Part shown: positions 1 to 10,183 of the stretch, in pieces
How positions within the stretch are numbered: the first letter of the stretch is position 1
Layout: the number at the start of each line of letters is the position of its first letter
Position numbers and translations under genes: made by a program
Source: Candidatus Sericytochromatia bacterium S15B-MN24 CBMW_12
GTDB taxonomy: Bacteria > Cyanobacteriota > Sericytochromatia > S15B-MN24 > UBA4093
NCBI GenBank assembly: GCA_002083825.1
Contig: DAZV01000026.1
Span: forward strand, 487,119 to 551,118
Reading direction: 5' to 3'
DNA: 64,000 bases
Notes under the pieces: generated by a model
Database searches by the model: none
Told to the model about the DNA's origin: nothing
The model's input: only the letters and a program-made list of their open reading frames with translations

Positions 1-200
1 GCGTCCTGGACCACCCGCACGAAGAGGTCGGCCTTGTCCTCGAAGTAGTAGTAGAGCGAGCCCTTGTTGATCCCCGCCGCCTGGATGATGCGGTTGATCG
101 AGGCGCCCTCGTAGCCGTGCTGGAGGAACTCGGCGCGGGCCGTATCGAGGATCCTTCGTTGAACTTCGGGGTCCATGCGTTTGTATCGAGCGCTTGGCAT
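1..200 (-). CDS. TetR/AcrR family regulator, N-terminal part (runs off window)
   Basis: The 66 visible N-terminal codons form a TetR-type DNA-binding domain. Helix 1 is near residues 12-25, and the helix-turn-helix covers about residues 29-50, with the family hallmark GSLYYYFEDK at about 47-56. The C-terminal ligand-binding domain lies outside the window, so the effector and targets are unknown. The start chosen is the ATG at 198-200, which has AGGAAGG about nine bases upstream; an in-frame ATG eight codons later is an alternative. A perfect 15-base palindrome 42 bases upstream is a likely self-regulatory operator. Confidence 0.9.
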   Translation of the reverse strand, partial: MPSARYKRMDPEVQRRILDTARAEFLQHGYEGASINRIIQAAGINKGSLYYYFEDKADLFVRVVQD

Positions 201-242
201 CTGGGAGCCTTCCTGCGTGGGACCGGTGGTTTGACAGCCGGT

Positions 243-257
243 TTGACCAGTGGTCAA
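243..257. promoter_or_regulatory. Palindromic operator candidate for the TetR regulator
   Basis: TTGACCA-G-TGGTCAA is a perfect inverted repeat (7-1-7) in the upstream region of the TetR-type gene. TetR proteins commonly bind such palindromes in their own promoters. Another TTGAC lies ten bases to the left, so the site could also overlap -35 elements. Assignment to this regulator is inferred from position. Confidence 0.6.
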
Positions 258-325
258 CGGCATGATGCTCGCTCCGAAGCCAGGAGTCAAGTAACCTTTC
301 TTGACGGCCGGCTTGCGCATGGGAG

Positions 326-359
326 CAAAGGCCCCGCACTTCAAGGTGCGGGGCCTTTG
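326..359 (-). terminator. Intrinsic terminator of the gcv operon
   Basis: A 14-base-pair perfect stem (CAAAGGCCCCGCAC and its complement) closes a six-base loop, 35 bases past the gcvPB stop. A and T runs flank the GC-rich core, so it may work in both directions. No other function is apparent. Confidence 0.8.
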
Positions 360-393
360 CTGGGGAATGGAACCGGGGCTTCTACGTGTAAGG

Positions 394-1845
394 TTAGAGG
401 CCCTTGCGCCAGCGCAGAATCGGCTTGCGGGCCGCCGTCGTCTCGTCGACCCGCGCCACGGGGGTGGAATGCGGCGCCGAGACGACCAGTTCGGGCGTGG
501 TCTCGACTTCCTTGGCGATCGCCCGCATCGCCACCACGAACGCGTCGAGCGTGTCCTTGCTCTCCGTCTCGGTAGGCTCGAGCATCATGGCCTCGTGCAC
601 GATCAGCGGGAAGTAGATCGTCGGCGCATGGTAGCCGTAGTCCAGGAGGCGCTTGGCCATGGCCAGCGTGTTGGCGCCCTGGGCTTTCTGGCGATCGCCC
701 GAGATCACGAACTCGTGCATGCAGTGCTGCGCATGGGGCACCTCGAAGAGGTCCTGCAGGCGCGCCTTGAGGTAGTTGGCGTTGAGAACCGCGTCCTTGC
801 TCGCCTGGGTGAGGCCGTCGCGGCCCATCGAGGCGATGTAGGCGTAGGCCCGTACCAGCACCCCGAAGTTGCCGAAATAGGCGCGAACCCGACCGATCGA
901 CTGGGGGCGGTCGAAGGAGAGGCGGTACTGCCCATCGACATAATCCACGGTGGGAGTCGGCAGGAAGGGCTCGAGGGCCTTCGAGACGCCCACCGGTCCG
1001 GAGCCCGGACCCCCGCCGCCGTGAGGGGTCGAGAAGGTCTTGTGGAGGTTCAGGTGGACCACGTCGAAGCCCATGTCGCCGGGGCGAACCGTGCCCATGA
1101 TGGCGTTGGTGTTGGCTCCGTCGTAGTAGAGCAACCCGCCCGCCGCGTGAACCAGCCCGGCAATTTCGAGGATGTCCTCCTCGAAGAGGCCCAAGGTGTT
1201 GGGGTTGGTGAGCATGATGCCGGCGACGTCGGAGCTCAGGTTGGCCTTGAGCGAGTCGATATCGACCATGCCGCGGTCGTTGCTGCCGACGGTCACCACC
1301 TCGTAGCCGGCGAGTGCCGCGGTGGCGGGGTTGGTGCCGTGAGCCGAGTTGGGGACCAGCATCTTCGTTCGGTGACCCTCCGCGCGGCTCTCATGATAGG
1401 CGCGGATCAGGTGGATGCCGGTGAACTCGCCGTGGGCGCCCGCAGCGGGCTGCAGGGTGACGCGGTGCATGCCCGTGACGGAGGCGAGCCATTTCTCGAG
1501 CGTGTGCATGAGTTCGAGCGCGCCCTGGGTGGTCTCGTCGGGCTGGTAGGGATGCAGGTTGGCGAAGCCGTCCAGGCGGGCGGCCATCTCGTTGACCTTG
1601 GGGTTGTACTTCATGGTGCACGAGCCCAAGGGGTAGAACTGCGTATCGATGGAGTAGTTGAGCTGAGAGAGCCGGTTGAAGTGGCGCATGGCCTCCAACT
1701 CGGTGACCTGAGGCAACTCGGCGAGTTCCTTACGCAGCAGCTCCGAAGGCAGCAGCTCCGAAAGCGGCCGCTCCTCGACGCCTGATGCGGGCAGGGTGAC
1801 GCCCCGGCGGCCTTCCACGCTCTTTTCGAAAATCAAGGCTTCCAT
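394..1845 (-). CDS. gcvPB: Glycine dehydrogenase (decarboxylating) subunit 2, P-protein beta
   Basis: This is the catalytic half of the split glycine cleavage P-protein. It decarboxylates glycine with pyridoxal phosphate and passes the aminomethyl group to lipoyl-GcvH. The PLP-lysine motif [15 protein letters not shown] is present, with the lysine at about residue 269, as is the [10 protein letters not shown] motif. About 483 residues is normal for the family. The ATG at 1843-1845 has GAGGAG nine bases upstream. An ATG three codons earlier touches the same GAGGAG directly, so it is less likely. The open frame continues upstream through gcvPA, but nothing there resembles this family. It is the last gene of gcvT-gcvH-gcvPA-gcvPB. 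Confidence 0.97.
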   Translation of the reverse strand: MEALIFEKSVEGRRGVTLPASGVEERPLSELLPSELLRKELAELPQVTELEAMRHFNRLSQLNYSIDTQFYPLGSCTMKYNPKVNEMAARLDGFANLHPYQPDETTQGALELMHTLEKWLASVTGMHRVTLQPAAGAHGEFTGIHLIRAYHESRAEGHRTKMLVPNSAHGTNPATAALAGYEVVTVGSNDRGMVDIDSLKANLSSDVAGIMLTNPNTLGLFEEDILEIAGLVHAAGGLLYYDGANTNAIMGTVRPGDMGFDVVHLNLHKTFSTPHGGGGPGSGPVGVSKALEPFLPTPTVDYVDGQYRLSFDRPQSIGRVRAYFGNFGVLVRAYAYIASMGRDGLTQASKDAVLNANYLKARLQDLFEVPHAQHCMHEFVISGDRQKAQGANTLAMAKRLLDYGYHAPTIYFPLIVHEAMMLEPTETESKDTLDAFVVAMRAIAKEVETTPELVVSAPHSTPVARVDETTAARKPILRWRKGL

Positions 1846-1859
1846 GGTGGTCATCTCCT

Positions 1860-3242
1860 CTAAGCGCGGGTCGCCGACTGGCGCTCGGCGGAAGGCGGCA
1901 CGCTCGCAAAAGCCTCCAGGGCCTGGGCGTAGCGTTCCAGCTCTGCGGGCGCGTTGATCTCGGTGACCGAGACCAGCAGGCAATCCGAAAGCTCGGGGTA
2001 CCAGCGGCCGAGGGCCACTCCACCCAGGATTCCCTGCGCCTTGAGGCGCTCCAGCAGGTCTGCTACCGGCAAGGGGCTCTTCACGACGAACTCGTTGAAG
2101 TGGGGGCCGTAGGGGACCTGGAAACCGGGAATCTTGGCGATCGCCCGAGCAAGCGCATGCGCCCGCTGCAAGCTCGTATGCGCCACTTCGTACAGCCCGC
2201 GCTTGCCGACCACCGTCATGTAAACCGTGGCCGCCAGGGCATTGAGCGCCTGGTTGGTGCAGATGTTGCTCGTGGCCTTCTCGCGGCGGATATGCTGCTC
2301 GCGGGTCTGAAGCGTCAGCGTGAAGACGCGCTGGCCCTTGGCATCGATGGTCTGCCCCACGATTCGGCCGGGCAACTGGCGGATGAACTGGTCGCGACAC
2401 GCCATGAAGCCGACGAAGGGCCCGCCGAACGACACGGGGTTGCCCAGCTGATGGGCCTCGCCGATGACGATGTCCGCGCCGTAACGGCCCGGAGCCTCCA
2501 GGATCCCGAGCGAGATCGGGTCGGCCACGACGACGAGCAGCCCGCCCGACGCGTGAATCAGTTCCCCGATCGCATGCGCCTCTTCGAGCGTGCCCAGGAA
2601 GTTGGGCATCTGGAGAATGACGCAGGCCGTCTGGGTATCGATGAGACTCGCGAGGGTGGCGAGATCGATCTTGCCGTCCTTCCGGGGAGCGGTGACCACC
2701 TCGATGCCAGGGCCCTTGGCATAGGTCGCCAGCACTTCGCGGTACTCGGGATGAACCGTGGAGGCCACGATCACCTTCTCGCGCTTGGTCACCCGGCACG
2801 CCATGAAGGCGGCCTCGGGGGTGGCCGTGGAGCCGTCATACATCGAGGCGTTGGCCACGTCCATGCCGGTGAGCTCGCAGATCATGGTCTGAAACTCGAA
2901 GATGGCCTGGAGCGTACCTTGACTGACCTCGGGCTGATACGGAGTATAGGCGGTCAGGAACTCCGAGCGGTGGAGGATCCAGTCCACCGCCGCCGGCAGG
3001 AAGCGCCGGTAACTGCCTGCCCCGAGAAACGACGCGAACTGCGAGGTCGAGAGGTTCTTGGCAGCCAGGGCGGATACGTGCTCCTGGACTTCCCACTCGC
3101 TCCGGCCTTCGGGAATTTCCAGCTGGAAGTTCCGGAGCGAAGCGGGGACAGCGTGGTAGAGCGCGTCACTATCGGGAACCCCGATCGCCTGGAACATCTC
3201 CAGGCGATCGGCGTCGGTATGGGGCAGGTAGTTGAAGTTCAT
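1860..3242 (-). CDS. gcvPA: Glycine dehydrogenase (decarboxylating) subunit 1, P-protein alpha
   Basis: This 460-residue non-catalytic partner of GcvPB has a PLP-transferase type I fold but lacks the active lysine. The N-terminal segment [20 protein letters not shown] and the stretch [19 protein letters not shown] are typical of the family. The two subunits form the heterotetrameric P-protein. The ATG has GAGG eight bases upstream. Its stop lies 14 bases before the gcvPB start and 33 bases separate it from gcvH, so the genes are clearly co-transcribed. Split P-proteins are typical of Firmicutes, Thermotogae and several deep phyla. Confidence 0.97.
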   Translation of the reverse strand: MNFNYLPHTDADRLEMFQAIGVPDSDALYHAVPASLRNFQLEIPEGRSEWEVQEHVSALAAKNLSTSQFASFLGAGSYRRFLPAAVDWILHRSEFLTAYTPYQPEVSQGTLQAIFEFQTMICELTGMDVANASMYDGSTATPEAAFMACRVTKREKVIVASTVHPEYREVLATYAKGPGIEVVTAPRKDGKIDLATLASLIDTQTACVILQMPNFLGTLEEAHAIGELIHASGGLLVVVADPISLGILEAPGRYGADIVIGEAHQLGNPVSFGGPFVGFMACRDQFIRQLPGRIVGQTIDAKGQRVFTLTLQTREQHIRREKATSNICTNQALNALAATVYMTVVGKRGLYEVAHTSLQRAHALARAIAKIPGFQVPYGPHFNEFVVKSPLPVADLLERLKAQGILGGVALGRWYPELSDCLLVSVTEINAPAELERYAQALEAFASVPPSAERQSATRA

Positions 3243-3275
3243 GTTGGTTACCTCGGGGGCAAATCCTGGGAAGGA

Positions 3276-3653
3276 CTAGGAGCCGACCAGCTCTTCGTAC
3301 TGCCTGGCGTCGAGAATCTCGGAGGCCTCCGAGGGGTTGCTGGGGGCGATCTTGATGATCCAGCCTTCGCCGAAGGGATCGTCGTTGATGAGCGAGGCCT
3401 CGTCGTTGAGGCGATCGTTGACCGCGATCACCTTGCCGGAAAGCGGAACGTAAAGGTCGGAGACGGCCTTGACCGACTCGACCACTCCGAACGACTCGCC
3501 CTTGGCGAGTTCGCGGCCGACCTCGGGAAGCTCCACGAAGACCACATCCCCCATCTGCTGGGCGGCGTACTCCGTGATGCCGACGGTGGCCTCGTCACCC
3601 GCGATCCGGGCGTACTCGTGGGACTTGGCGTACTTCAGATCCTGGGGAATCAT
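3276..3653 (-). CDS. gcvH: Glycine cleavage system H protein
   Basis: This is the lipoyl carrier that shuttles the aminomethyl intermediate between the P, T and L proteins. The lipoylation site is ESVKAVSD with the lysine at residue 62, and 125 residues is the usual length. I chose the ATG at 3651-3653, which has GGAGGA about ten bases upstream. A possible TTG six codons earlier would place the Shine-Dalgarno sequence inside the coding region. It lies between gcvT and gcvPA with short spacers. Confidence 0.97.
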   Translation of the reverse strand: MIPQDLKYAKSHEYARIAGDEATVGITEYAAQQMGDVVFVELPEVGRELAKGESFGVVESVKAVSDLYVPLSGKVIAVNDRLNDEASLINDDPFGEGWIIKIAPSNPSEASEILDARQYEELVGS

Positions 3654-3702
3654 GCTGCGGTTTTCCTCCAAATGCTGTTGTAGAACGGGGTTCGATCGGG
3701 GA

Positions 3703-4809
<1,107 letters not shown>

Positions 4810-4870
4810 TGAATCACCGTATCCTTGAATTACCGGAAACACCGGGACTTCCCATGGGCAGCGGGAGTCA

Positions 4871-5896
4871 TTATACCGTAATCGGCTCTTCACCGCCCTG
4901 CCCCGAAGCCTTCAACACCCTGTCTCGCATGGCGTCCCAGCCGCGACCCGAGGGAGGATCGAGTAGCAGGATGACATCGGGACTTTCCAGATCCAGCGCC
5001 CGCACGGCCCGGTAGAATTCGGCCGCATAGCCGTCCGGATCCCCCGGAAGCGTGCTCATCACGATCCCGTCTCCCGCGATCTCCAGCGGAAGATGGCTCA
5101 TCACGGCGATTCGGAGGCCTCGGTCCAGCAGGCGAAGGGCTTCGCGAATGAGTTCCGGCGGTTCGGCGATGCGGCGCAGGGGGGCCTTGGGGGCGTAGTG
5201 GCGGTAGCGCGTGCCGGGCGATGCCTTTCCGTGATCGGCGCCGTAGTCGATGCGGGGGTCGATTTCACGGAGCTGGTCGAGGCTGATTCCGCCGGGTCGC
5301 AGGATCAGCGGCGGATCGGTGAGGAGCGAGAGGACGGTGGACTCGATGCCGACGGTGGCGCTTCCGCCATCGAGCACGAGGTCGATTCTTCCGTTCATGT
5401 CGGCAAGGACGTGAGCGGCATCGGTCGGGGACGGTCGGGTCGAACGGTTCGCGCTGGGAGCCGCGAGGGGCATTCCGGCGGCGGAAATGAGGGCCAGGGC
5501 CACGGGATGGGCGGGCATGCGCAGGGCGACGGCCGGTCCGCCCGCGGTGACGATGTCCGGAACCCGCTCGGATCGAGGCAGGACCAGGGTCAAGGGGCCT
5601 GGCCAGAAGGCCGCCGCCAGCCGTCCAGCCAGCTCCGGCCAGTCCGTCACCAGCGATCGCGCCATCTCCAGGCTGTCGACGTGAACGATCAGCGGATTAT
5701 CCGCAGGGCGGCCCTTTGCCTGGAAGATCCGGGCCACGGCCTGCGGATTCAGCGCGTTCGCCCCCAGACCGTAGACGGTCTCCGTGGGGATCGCGACGAG
5801 TCCGCCCTCCTGAAGGATGGCGGCGGCTCGCTGCAGGGCCGCGGCTTCGGGATGATCCCGCGAAACGGTCAGGACCTCGGTTTCAGGCTGCATCAT
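4871..5896 (-). CDS. L-threonylcarbamoyladenylate synthase, Sua5/YwlC type
   Basis: This enzyme makes threonylcarbamoyl-AMP for the universal t6A37 modification of ANN-decoding tRNAs. The YrdC domain occupies about residues 15-205 with PTETVYGLGANA and the AKGRPADNPLIVHV segment. The C-terminal Sua5 domain brings the length to 341 residues, as in YwlC. Two consecutive ATG codons open the gene (5891-5896) and the ribosome site is weak. It lies 61 bases upstream of gcvT on the same strand, so partial co-transcription is possible. Confidence 0.93.
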   Translation of the reverse strand: MMQPETEVLTVSRDHPEAAALQRAAAILQEGGLVAIPTETVYGLGANALNPQAVARIFQAKGRPADNPLIVHVDSLEMARSLVTDWPELAGRLAAAFWPGPLTLVLPRSERVPDIVTAGGPAVALRMPAHPVALALISAAGMPLAAPSANRSTRPSPTDAAHVLADMNGRIDLVLDGGSATVGIESTVLSLLTDPPLILRPGGISLDQLREIDPRIDYGADHGKASPGTRYRHYAPKAPLRRIAEPPELIREALRLLDRGLRIAVMSHLPLEIAGDGIVMSTLPGDPDGYAAEFYRAVRALDLESPDVILLLDPPSGRGWDAMRDRVLKASGQGGEEPITV

Positions 5897-5992
5897 GCTT
5901 CTATTCTACCAGACCGCCACGTTGCCAGCCCTAAGGCCGCCGGAGCGGCAGATCACCAGACCGACCGGCGCCTCGGCAATCGTACGCGTCGC

Positions 5993-6289
5993 CTACCATT
6001 TGCTGGGAGTGTCGTAGTTGAAATCCTCGGTCATGTGTCCGGGGGCCAGCACCCCGTCGTGCTCGAGCAGGAAGACCGCCGCGATCCGGCGCTTGCTACC
6101 CTGAACGCGGCTCTGCCAGCGTCCGTCTTCGAGGTGGACGTCCTCGAGCTGCGCCTCGGGCTCGCGTAGGGTCTCATGCAGGAATTCGTTGAGCTGATTG
6201 ACGGCGACTTGCCGCGGAGTTCCGTACATGTCGTGGTCGCTCTCGGGGATCATCTCGGGGTTCGTTTCACGATTTGTTTCACGGTCCAT
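5993..6289 (-). CDS. Hypothetical acidic protein, 98 residues
   Basis: No family is recognised. The N terminus is polar and Glu/Asn-rich (MDRETNRETNPEMIPESD). It is followed by a probably helical part and then VHLEDGRWQSRVQGSKRRIA, which could form a small beta structure. There is no signal peptide or membrane segment. The ATG at 6287-6289 has GAGGAG nine bases upstream; a GTG three codons earlier is less likely. It stands alone between the Sua5-type gene and a divergent DUF423 gene. Confidence 0.65.
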   Translation of the reverse strand: MDRETNRETNPEMIPESDHDMYGTPRQVAVNQLNEFLHETLREPEAQLEDVHLEDGRWQSRVQGSKRRIAAVFLLEHDGVLAPGHMTEDFNYDTPSKW

Positions 6290-6439
6290 GGGGGGCACCT
6301 CCTCGAATCAAACCATGTCGGCCCCAGTATAGGTCCGAGGCCCCTGACTCCAAAGCGCCATGCTGAGGTTGCCCCGCCGCTAATTTTCCGAATTCTCCCC
6401 GGCGCTGGTAAAATGAAGAGGAAGCGAAAGGAAAACCGC

Positions 6440-6808
6440 ATGGATCGCATCTTCTTTGCCCTCGGCGCCGTGATGGGCGCGCTCGGAGTCGCCCTGGGCG
6501 CCTTCGGGGCCCACGGCATGAAGGCCCGCGTCACCCCCGATCTGCTCAAGATCTGGGAGACCGGAGCTCACTATCACCTCATCCACGCCCTCGCGTTGCT
6601 CGCCACGGCCTACGCCGTCCAGCGTTTCCCAGGCAGCCTGAGCGTGGCCGCCGGCTGGTGCTTCCTCCTGGGCATCACCGTCTTCTCGGGGAGCCTCTAC
6701 CTGCTGGCGTTCACGGGGATGCGCTGGCTCGGAGCCGTCACCCCCATCGGCGGCGTGCTCTTCATCGCGGGCTGGGTCCTGCTCGCGATGGCCGCTCTCA
6801 AGAGCTAA
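6440..6808 (+). CDS. DUF423 family small integral membrane protein
   Basis: The 122-residue protein has four predicted membrane helices. It carries the DUF423 signatures GALGVALGAFGAHG at about residues 12-25 and TGAHYHLIHALALL at about 42-55. The biochemical role of this family is not known. The ATG has AAGGAAA seven bases upstream. The gene is convergent with the haemolysin-III-type gene, nine bases away, with no room for a long terminator. Confidence 0.9.
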   Translation: MDRIFFALGAVMGALGVALGAFGAHGMKARVTPDLLKIWETGAHYHLIHALALLATAYAVQRFPGSLSVAAGWCFLLGITVFSGSLYLLAFTGMRWLGAVTPIGGVLFIAGWVLLAMAALKS

Positions 6809-6817
6809 TGGCGGTGA

Positions 6818-7543
6818 TCAGGTGAGATTCGCCCAGACATAGGCATAGAAGCAGGCGGATCCGACCATGACGAAGGCATGCCAGATCTCATGGTGCCCCC
6901 ATCGCCCGGGCTTGAAGTCGAACCAGCGGCGACTCAGAATGACTCCCCCCACCGAGTAGGCGATTCCCCCCGCCAGGGCCAGCGGAAACGTGCCGGCCCG
7001 GGACTGGGCCAGGAAGTCGCCGCCGCTGCCGACGAGCACGATCAGCCACCCCATGACGATGTAGAGCAGCGTCGAGCTCATTTCCGGGGGATCGTCGACG
7101 CGCTCCGGCTCGCGCGCGAAGATCAGCTTGTAGCCGACGCCGCCTAGCGCCACCGCCCAGACCAAGACCAGCAGGAGGAGCCCGGAAGGCCGTGGCAGCA
7201 CCTGGAGGCAGATCGGGGTGTAGGAGCCCGCGATGAACGGATAGATGGCCGCGTGGTCCAGCTTCAGCAGCAGGATCTCGGTCCGGTGGCTCGCCCGGAC
7301 CAGGTGGTGCAGCGAACTCGCCAGAAAGCACCCGATCATTCCCAGGCCGTAGACCGCCGCGCTGATCATTCGATCCGCATCCCCCCGGCAGGCCCAGAGC
7401 AGCGCGGCGGTCCCGACCAAGGCGAGCACCAGCGCCAAGAGGTGCATGAATCCGTTCACCGGATCCCGGGCGCCCTCCCATGGCTGCGGACGGGTTCGAG
7501 GCCGATCCCCGGGCGTCTGGGCTTGGCGGTTTCGAAAGGTCAT
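6818..7543 (-). CDS. Haemolysin III / PAQR family membrane protein (TrhA-like)
   Basis: This 241-residue protein has seven predicted membrane helices. The conserved PAQR histidines are visible in SSLHHLVRASH, KLDHAAIYPFIAGSYTP and the C-terminal GHHEIWHAFV; they bind zinc in characterised relatives. Bacterial members influence membrane fluidity and fatty-acid homeostasis, and the haemolysin name is historical. The first 30 residues are soluble and proline/arginine-rich. No obvious operon partner is present. Confidence 0.92.
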   Translation of the reverse strand: MTFRNRQAQTPGDRPRTRPQPWEGARDPVNGFMHLLALVLALVGTAALLWACRGDADRMISAAVYGLGMIGCFLASSLHHLVRASHRTEILLLKLDHAAIYPFIAGSYTPICLQVLPRPSGLLLLVLVWAVALGGVGYKLIFAREPERVDDPPEMSSTLLYIVMGWLIVLVGSGGDFLAQSRAGTFPLALAGGIAYSVGGVILSRRWFDFKPGRWGHHEIWHAFVMVGSACFYAYVWANLT

Positions 7544-7763
7544 CGCTCGGTCGTTCCTCGGCTGAATGGCGGGTGCATGCTCATCTTGGCAAACCCCCCG
7601 GGCCGCTGGGTCATGCCCCCGTCATCCTTCGGTACCGGCTGTGTAATACTTTGGTCACCCCCCTCGAGATCCCCGAGCTGAGGTCGACGAACCGCCTGGC
7701 CCGCGACAATCCGACGGCTGGGTCCCGCGCGCATGCTGGCGGCAACCTGCCTCAAAAAGACGT

Positions 7764-7793
7764 CCGGCCCACCTCCAAGAGGAGGTGGGCCGG
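7764..7793 (-). terminator. Intrinsic terminator
   Basis: A 13-base-pair stem (CCGGCCCACCTCC / GGAGGTGGGCCGG) encloses an AAGA loop, 18 bases past the stop of the minus-strand hypothetical gene. On that strand the stem is followed by a run of T residues. Confidence 0.85.
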
Positions 7794-7810
7794 GCGCTAC
7801 GAAACAGCCG

Positions 7811-8488
7811 CTATATCCCGTCCTTCATCCCCCGCCAGATACCCTTCAGGCCCGCGCCGACCTCGTCGAGGCTCGGAGCCGTGCGTGAACGGAGGAACTT
7901 GAGGTTCTCGGGTAGTGCTTGGTTGACGGCCTTGGCCGCGGAATAACCGATGGTCGCGGCCGCGAGACCCACGGCATACGGTTCGCGCACCAGCACGGCG
8001 CCCACGCGCTCCATGTAGCTGGCATCCGCGCCAGGCGCCCGCTTCTCGGCGGTCGAGGCGGCGGCGAACACGTAGTGCTCGACGTCCCGCAACTCGTCGG
8101 GGGTCAGATCCCGGGCCATGCCGAGCTTCTCGCTGTAGGCGCCGAGCTTCTCGGCATAGCCTTTTTCCTTGGTCGTGTTCCGCATGTCGATCGACTCGAA
8201 GTAGGCGTTGTCGAGGTTCCCCCCGTGGCTGGCGATGAGGCGCTCACTCGTATCATCGACGTCGAAGTCCTGCGTGCCGCCCTGGGCGGCACGCGCCCGG
8301 CTCACCGTTTCCGAGAGCGACATGCTCGAAAGCTGGCCCGTTCCCGAAAGCGCGAGATTATCAGTCCCCCGAGAGGAGGATGCCGGTCGATCGGCTGCAA
8401 GTTGCTCGGTTTGCTGCGGCGGGGCCGTGGTCGGCATCGGGGAGCGAGCGGCGGGGCTTGAGCCCTGGATGCCGTTGAGCGTCGTCAT
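7811..8488 (-). CDS. Hypothetical protein, 225 residues
   Basis: No family is recognised. The first ~75 residues are Pro/Ser/Thr-rich and low in complexity. Residues ~80-225 are mixed helical, with repeated KLGAYSEKLGMA and an Ala-rich helix (GLAAATIGYSAAKAV, about 175-190) that is too polar-flanked to be a clear membrane span. There is no signal peptide. The start has an excellent ribosome site (GGAGGTGAT) and the gene has its own terminator, so it is a real single-gene unit. Confidence 0.75.
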   Translation of the reverse strand: MTTLNGIQGSSPAARSPMPTTAPPQQTEQLAADRPASSSRGTDNLALSGTGQLSSMSLSETVSRARAAQGGTQDFDVDDTSERLIASHGGNLDNAYFESIDMRNTTKEKGYAEKLGAYSEKLGMARDLTPDELRDVEHYVFAAASTAEKRAPGADASYMERVGAVLVREPYAVGLAAATIGYSAAKAVNQALPENLKFLRSRTAPSLDEVGAGLKGIWRGMKDGI

Positions 8489-8620
8489 GGATCACCTCCG
8501 TCGTAACAGGATGGAAAAGGAAGCGCTAAGGGATTCTTACCCGGAAATGCCATGATTCCGTCGCATCTATCCCGGATGCTTCTTGAGGTGCCGTCGCCAA
8601 CTCGGACCGCTTGCCTCAAC

Positions 8621-8659
8621 AATCAAGCCCCTGGGCCATTTCGGCTCAGGGGCTTGATT
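8621..8659 (-). terminator. Terminator downstream of tRNA-Ser
   Basis: A 17-base-pair stem with one G-T pair (AATCAAGCCCCTGGGCC and GGCTCAGGGGCTTGATT) and a five-base loop lies 15 bases past the 3' end of the tRNA gene on its strand. A/T-rich outer pairs on both sides could allow bidirectional use. Confidence 0.75.
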
Positions 8660-8674
8660 TGGTACTGGTGGGAG

Positions 8675-8756
8675 CGGAGGGCAGGGGATTCGAACCCCCA
8701 ACCCCTTACGGGGCAACGCATTTCGAGTGCGCCTCCTCACCATTCGGATACCCTCC
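8675..8756 (-). tRNA. tRNA-Ser, anticodon CGA
   Basis: The sequence folds as a type II tRNA. The acceptor stem is GGAGGGT/GCCCTCC with a G73 discriminator. The anticodon loop is CTCGAAA, the long variable arm is GCCCCGTAAGGGG, and the T loop is GTTCGAATC. The long variable arm and G73 are serine identity features. The CCA end is not encoded in register. The gene stands alone upstream of a strong hairpin. Confidence 0.95.
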
Positions 8757-8822
8757 ATGCAGGGTCATTACCTGACCGCGCAAGTGTTGACTCTATCATA
8801 AGCCGAACTTAAGCGCAAGGCC

Positions 8823-9326
8823 TTATTTGCCTCCTCCGTCGCGGATCCCGTTGCGCCGCGCCTCGAAGAAGCGCTTCAGGATTCCCTGGGCTTGCCGCTC
8901 GCAGACGCCCCCGATGACCTCCGGCCGGTGGTTGAATTCCGGGCGATCGACCAGGTTGAAGACCGTCCCCGCTGCGCCAAGCTTCGGGTCCATGGCGCCG
9001 TAGACGATCCGATCCACGCGTGCCTGAACCAGGGCGGGAGCGCACATGGGGCAAGGCTCCAGCGTGACGTAGAGGGTGCAGCCCGCCAATCTCCAGCGCC
9101 CGAGCTGTCGGGCGCCCTCGCGCAGGGCGGTGAGTTCGGCATGTCCGAGCGGATCGTGCTGAGTCTCGCGGGTGTTGTGAGCGCGCGCGACCACCTTCCC
9201 CTCGAAGACCAAGACGGCGCCAACGGGCACCTCTCCAAGCGCCTCGGCTTTTACCGCCTCTTCGAGAGCCAAAAGCATGAACGCGTCGTGTCGCAAGGGA
9301 ACCAAGGAGGGATCGGGTATCGTCAT
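8823..9326 (-). CDS. tadA: tRNA-specific adenosine deaminase TadA-like
   Basis: This zinc deaminase makes inosine at the wobble position of tRNA-Arg(ACG). The zinc and catalytic motif HAEL is at residues 62-65 and PCPMC at 91-95, in a 167-residue protein of normal size. The tail after about residue 135 (NHRPEVIGGVCE) is typical of TadA. I prefer the ATG at 9324-9326, with AGGA about nine bases upstream, over an ATG six codons earlier. The gene lies immediately downstream of nothing on its strand and is followed by the serine tRNA. Confidence 0.92.
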   Translation of the reverse strand: MTIPDPSLVPLRHDAFMLLALEEAVKAEALGEVPVGAVLVFEGKVVARAHNTRETQHDPLGHAELTALREGARQLGRWRLAGCTLYVTLEPCPMCAPALVQARVDRIVYGAMDPKLGAAGTVFNLVDRPEFNHRPEVIGGVCERQAQGILKRFFEARRNGIRDGGGK

Positions 9327-9435
9327 GGGCTCGGATCCTAGCATGCGGCGATCCCGCTGTCGACTGCGACCCCCATGCGTTCGGGATTTCAGGTAACATT
9401 AGAGGGCCCCGCCCTCGTCTCTCAAGGAGCCAGGC

Positions 9436-9846
9436 ATGATTGTCAAACCCGTCACCGCAGCAATCGCGACCCTCTTCGTCGCCATGGGAGGCTGGATGAG
9501 CCCTAGCCAGGACAAGACCTTCACCACTTACGGGTACATCGACCGGCTCGATGCTCCCGCGTCGGCCAGGGTCGGTCAGTCCATCGTCATCTCCGTCTCG
9601 GGAGCGCTTCCGCAGGCGGGACTGACCTTCCGCGGGCTCGAATTCGTCGAACATGCCGAAAGTAAGACCATCCTGGTCAAGGCGATCGCCACCGGCGAGA
9701 AGGACCGAGCCTACGCCGACGTGCTGGCGCCCTTCACCGCGACGGGCTCCTTCAAACCCACGACTCCCGGCGCCTTCCAGTTCACCGCCATGCAGCCCAA
9801 CGGCAGTTCGGCGCCGCTCGATCAACGACTGGAAGTTCGCCCCTAG
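9436..9846 (+). CDS. Secreted hypothetical protein, 136 residues
   Basis: A hydrophobic N terminus (about residues 6-20) looks like a signal peptide. The remaining ~115 residues alternate polar and hydrophobic positions (ARVGQSIVISVSGALPQAG), suggesting a beta-sandwich domain. No catalytic motif or cysteine pair is visible and no family is recognised. AAGGAG lies nine bases before the ATG. It is divergent from tadA. Confidence 0.7.
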   Translation: MIVKPVTAAIATLFVAMGGWMSPSQDKTFTTYGYIDRLDAPASARVGQSIVISVSGALPQAGLTFRGLEFVEHAESKTILVKAIATGEKDRAYADVLAPFTATGSFKPTTPGAFQFTAMQPNGSSAPLDQRLEVRP

Positions 9847-9991
9847 ACCGTCCAACCCTACCCTCGAATCAACGCTTCGGGAGGGTGGCATCTCGTTCAC
9901 GATCAGGAGACGGTCGCGCCATCTTGACGTAATATGTCATGGGAATATGAAGTGCAGGATCTGGACAGGGTTATTTCGGGAGGTACTTTCC

Positions 9992-10180
9992 ATGATGCGT
10001 ACCTATGCTTGCCCGCAATGCACGAGGAAACTCACGCGGGCGTCCAAATGGCACGGCTATTGCTGCGAGGTCTGCCGGCTGGCAGTGACCATCGTCAGCG
10101 CGCGAGAAGTTCGGCTATCGCCGTTGAGCGGAAAGGAATCGACGATGGTTCCTTTCGAAACGCTCTGCGAAATCGCCTGA
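9992..10180 (+). CDS. Small cysteine-motif (zinc-ribbon-like) protein, 62 residues
   Basis: The short protein has CPQC at residues 7-10 and CCEVC at about 24-28, giving a CxxC...CxxC arrangement that could bind zinc. The second half has no clear motif. The ATG (one of two consecutive) has GGGAGGT eight bases upstream. The gene ends four bases before the convergent sensor kinase. The longer in-frame extension to the left overlaps the secreted-protein gene and lacks support. Confidence 0.55.
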   Translation: MMRTYACPQCTRKLTRASKWHGYCCEVCRLAVTIVSAREVRLSPLSGKESTMVPFETLCEIA

Positions 10181-10183
10181 GTC

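Noticed and set aside
301-1785. Long plus-strand open frame opposite gcvPB
   Set aside because: It is antisense to a clear gcv gene, with no family resemblance or ribosome site; it is a codon-bias shadow.
4810-4870. Glycine riboswitch upstream of gcvT
   Set aside because: Only 61 bases are available and no tandem aptamer pattern is visible.
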